Below are positions 6,509-7,101 of a stretch of DNA of 7,101 bases, piece after piece. The notes under the pieces were generated by a model, which did not search any database, was not told the origin of the DNA, and worked only from the letters and a program-made list of their open reading frames with translations. A program made the translations under genes and the position numbers. The stretch comes from DAIUCA01 sp964613675 (GTDB lineage: Bacteria; Pseudomonadota; Gammaproteobacteria; Competibacterales; Competibacteraceae). Position 1 is the first letter of the stretch; every line of letters starts with the position of its first letter. The stretch covers positions 1 to 7,101 of the forward strand of contig CAZTIH010000133.1 in NCBI GenBank assembly GCA_964613675.1. The letters are read 5' to 3'.

Positions 6509-6757
6509 ATGGCGTTGATCAAACGGGGGTTACTGGCGTTGATTCGCGTTTACCAACTCGGCGTGAGTCCCTTACTGGGAGCGCACTGCCGTTACGACCC
6601 AAGCTGTTCGCGCTACATGGCGACGGCTATCGAACGGTTTGGCGTTGTTCGGGGGGGGGCTTTAGGGATTCGACGGCTGTTGCGCTGTCACCCTTGGGGC
6701 GGGTGGGGGTACGATCCCGTTCCCGAAAAATGGCCGTCTAAGGGTTCACGAGAATGA
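6509..6757 (+). CDS. yidD: Membrane protein insertion efficiency factor YidD
   Basis: This 82-residue protein matches the YidD family, small inner-membrane-associated proteins that help YidC/Sec insert membrane proteins. It has the amphipathic N-terminus (ALIKRGLLALIRVYQLGVSPLLG, residues 2-24), the CRYDPSCSRY segment (27-36), and RRLLRCHPWGGWGYDPVP (55-72). All three family cysteines are present (27, 33, 60). An in-frame TGA at 6503-6505 rules out upstream starts, leaving ATG 6509. The Shine-Dalgarno sequence is poor. yidD usually sits between rnpA and yidC; here neither is next to it, and it is divergent from the efflux operon. A run of nine G (6651-6659) encodes part of VRGGA in the correct frame. 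The last 20 bases overlap the 3' end of the convergent ORF at 6738. Confidence 0.9.
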   Translation: MALIKRGLLALIRVYQLGVSPLLGAHCRYDPSCSRYMATAIERFGVVRGGALGIRRLLRCHPWGGWGYDPVPEKWPSKGSRE

Positions 6758-7043
6758 TCGCTGCGTTACCGACGGGAAAATGTAAAGACATAATTACCCC
6801 AAACAGGCTCCCTAAAAAGTACCCCACAATGCGATGTTTACGGGCCAAATAATCCCGCACCTGCTCGATATTGAGCGACGCCCGAAGCAACGCGATGGAA
6901 TAAATCATCACCACCAGCAGAAAAAAGATTTTGGTGGTGTCTTCGATAAAGAAGTGGAGCGATTGCCCCAACTTTGTTTCAGGACTCAGCCCTATGACGA
7001 AATAGACTAACCACGAGGCAAAATCCGCAAAAATGGAAAACAT
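6738..7043 (-). CDS. Truncated N-terminal portion of a DUF318/ArsP-type permease (probable)
   Basis: This 101-residue ORF starts at ATG 7043, with GAGAG five bases upstream, and ends with TAG at 6738-6740. ASWLVYFVIGLSPETKLG, HFFIEDTTKIFFLLVVMIYS, ALLRASLNIEQVRDYLARKH and VGYFLGSLFGVI resemble, from memory, the start of multi-spanning predicted permeases of the DUF318/YraQ/ArsP group. Those proteins are around 300 residues or more, and after a Gly-rich segment they continue with a Pro-Phe-Cys-Ser-Cys-Ser motif. Here the match ends after LFGVI, and the last 17 residues (MSLHFPVGNAAIILVNP) show no such motif. Neither other forward reading frame restores it. Two or three hydrophobic segments predict a membrane protein. 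It may be a gene remnant, an assembly join, or a genuinely short protein. The family call is moderate; the truncation is inferred from family knowledge. Confidence 0.5.
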   Translation of the reverse strand: MFSIFADFASWLVYFVIGLSPETKLGQSLHFFIEDTTKIFFLLVVMIYSIALLRASLNIEQVRDYLARKHRIVGYFLGSLFGVIMSLHFPVGNAAIILVNP

Positions 7044-7101
7044 ATTTTCTCTCTAAAACTACTAGGTATCGAGACTTAAAGGGGGGTAGGTTAAAAGTCC
7101 T

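Noticed and set aside
6731..6738. Second CCGTCTAA string like that at the efflux operator
   Set aside because: It matches only half of the palindrome, lies inside the yidD coding end, and is short enough to occur by chance.
6433..6741. Plus-strand ORF of 102 codons overlapping yidD
   Set aside because: yidD in another frame has all family motifs. This frame gives an unstructured Arg/Gly/Ser-rich product.

Overview
The window looks like chromosomal DNA of a Gram-negative bacterium, most likely a proteobacterium and perhaps a gammaproteobacterium. G+C is moderate, roughly the mid-50s percent by eye. The reasons are a tripartite-type RND efflux operon, which needs an outer membrane, a bacterial biliverdin-producing heme oxygenase, a YidD protein, and a fragment of a proteobacterial-style cysM. 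No phage, transposon, CRISPR or stable RNA gene is visible, and no stretch over 300 bases lacks a gene.

Left part (1-1890): an unrecognised, leucine- and glutamine-rich protein on the minus strand (1-1251) is open for all 417 visible codons and runs off the left edge. It is transcribed away from a complete plus-strand heme oxygenase (1333-1890), with 81 bp between them. Heme oxygenase opens heme to biliverdin, CO and iron. Two perfect inverted repeats lie in the convergent gap between it and the efflux operon.

Centre (2011-6372): a two-gene minus-strand operon encodes a periplasmic adaptor (MFP, 5293-6372) followed, with a 4-bp GTGA overlap, by an RND inner-membrane pump (5296 down to 2011). 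No outer-membrane channel gene and no regulator gene are present. A TAGAC-N5-GTCTA palindrome sits inside the spacer of a plausible promoter upstream of the adaptor, as expected for a TetR-type repressor site.

The pump gene is broken by a ten-N gap (4768-4777). The break looks like an assembly error. The sequence right of the gap (4778-4861, minus strand) encodes the active-site segment of cysteine synthase B (LEGNNPAGSVKDRPAI), and the same 15-bp string occurs at both edges. Deleting 94 bp (4768-4861) restores one uninterrupted 1063-residue RND pump, a normal length for the family.

Right part (6509-7043): a small yidD gene on the plus strand, outside its usual rnpA-yidC setting, meets a convergent minus-strand ORF with a 20-bp overlap. 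That ORF resembles only the N-terminal portion of a DUF318/ArsP-type permease and stops where the conserved cysteine motif should begin.

I see no convincing new biological system here. The firmest unusual result is the chimeric join in the pump gene. The least explained gene is the large unknown protein at the left edge.
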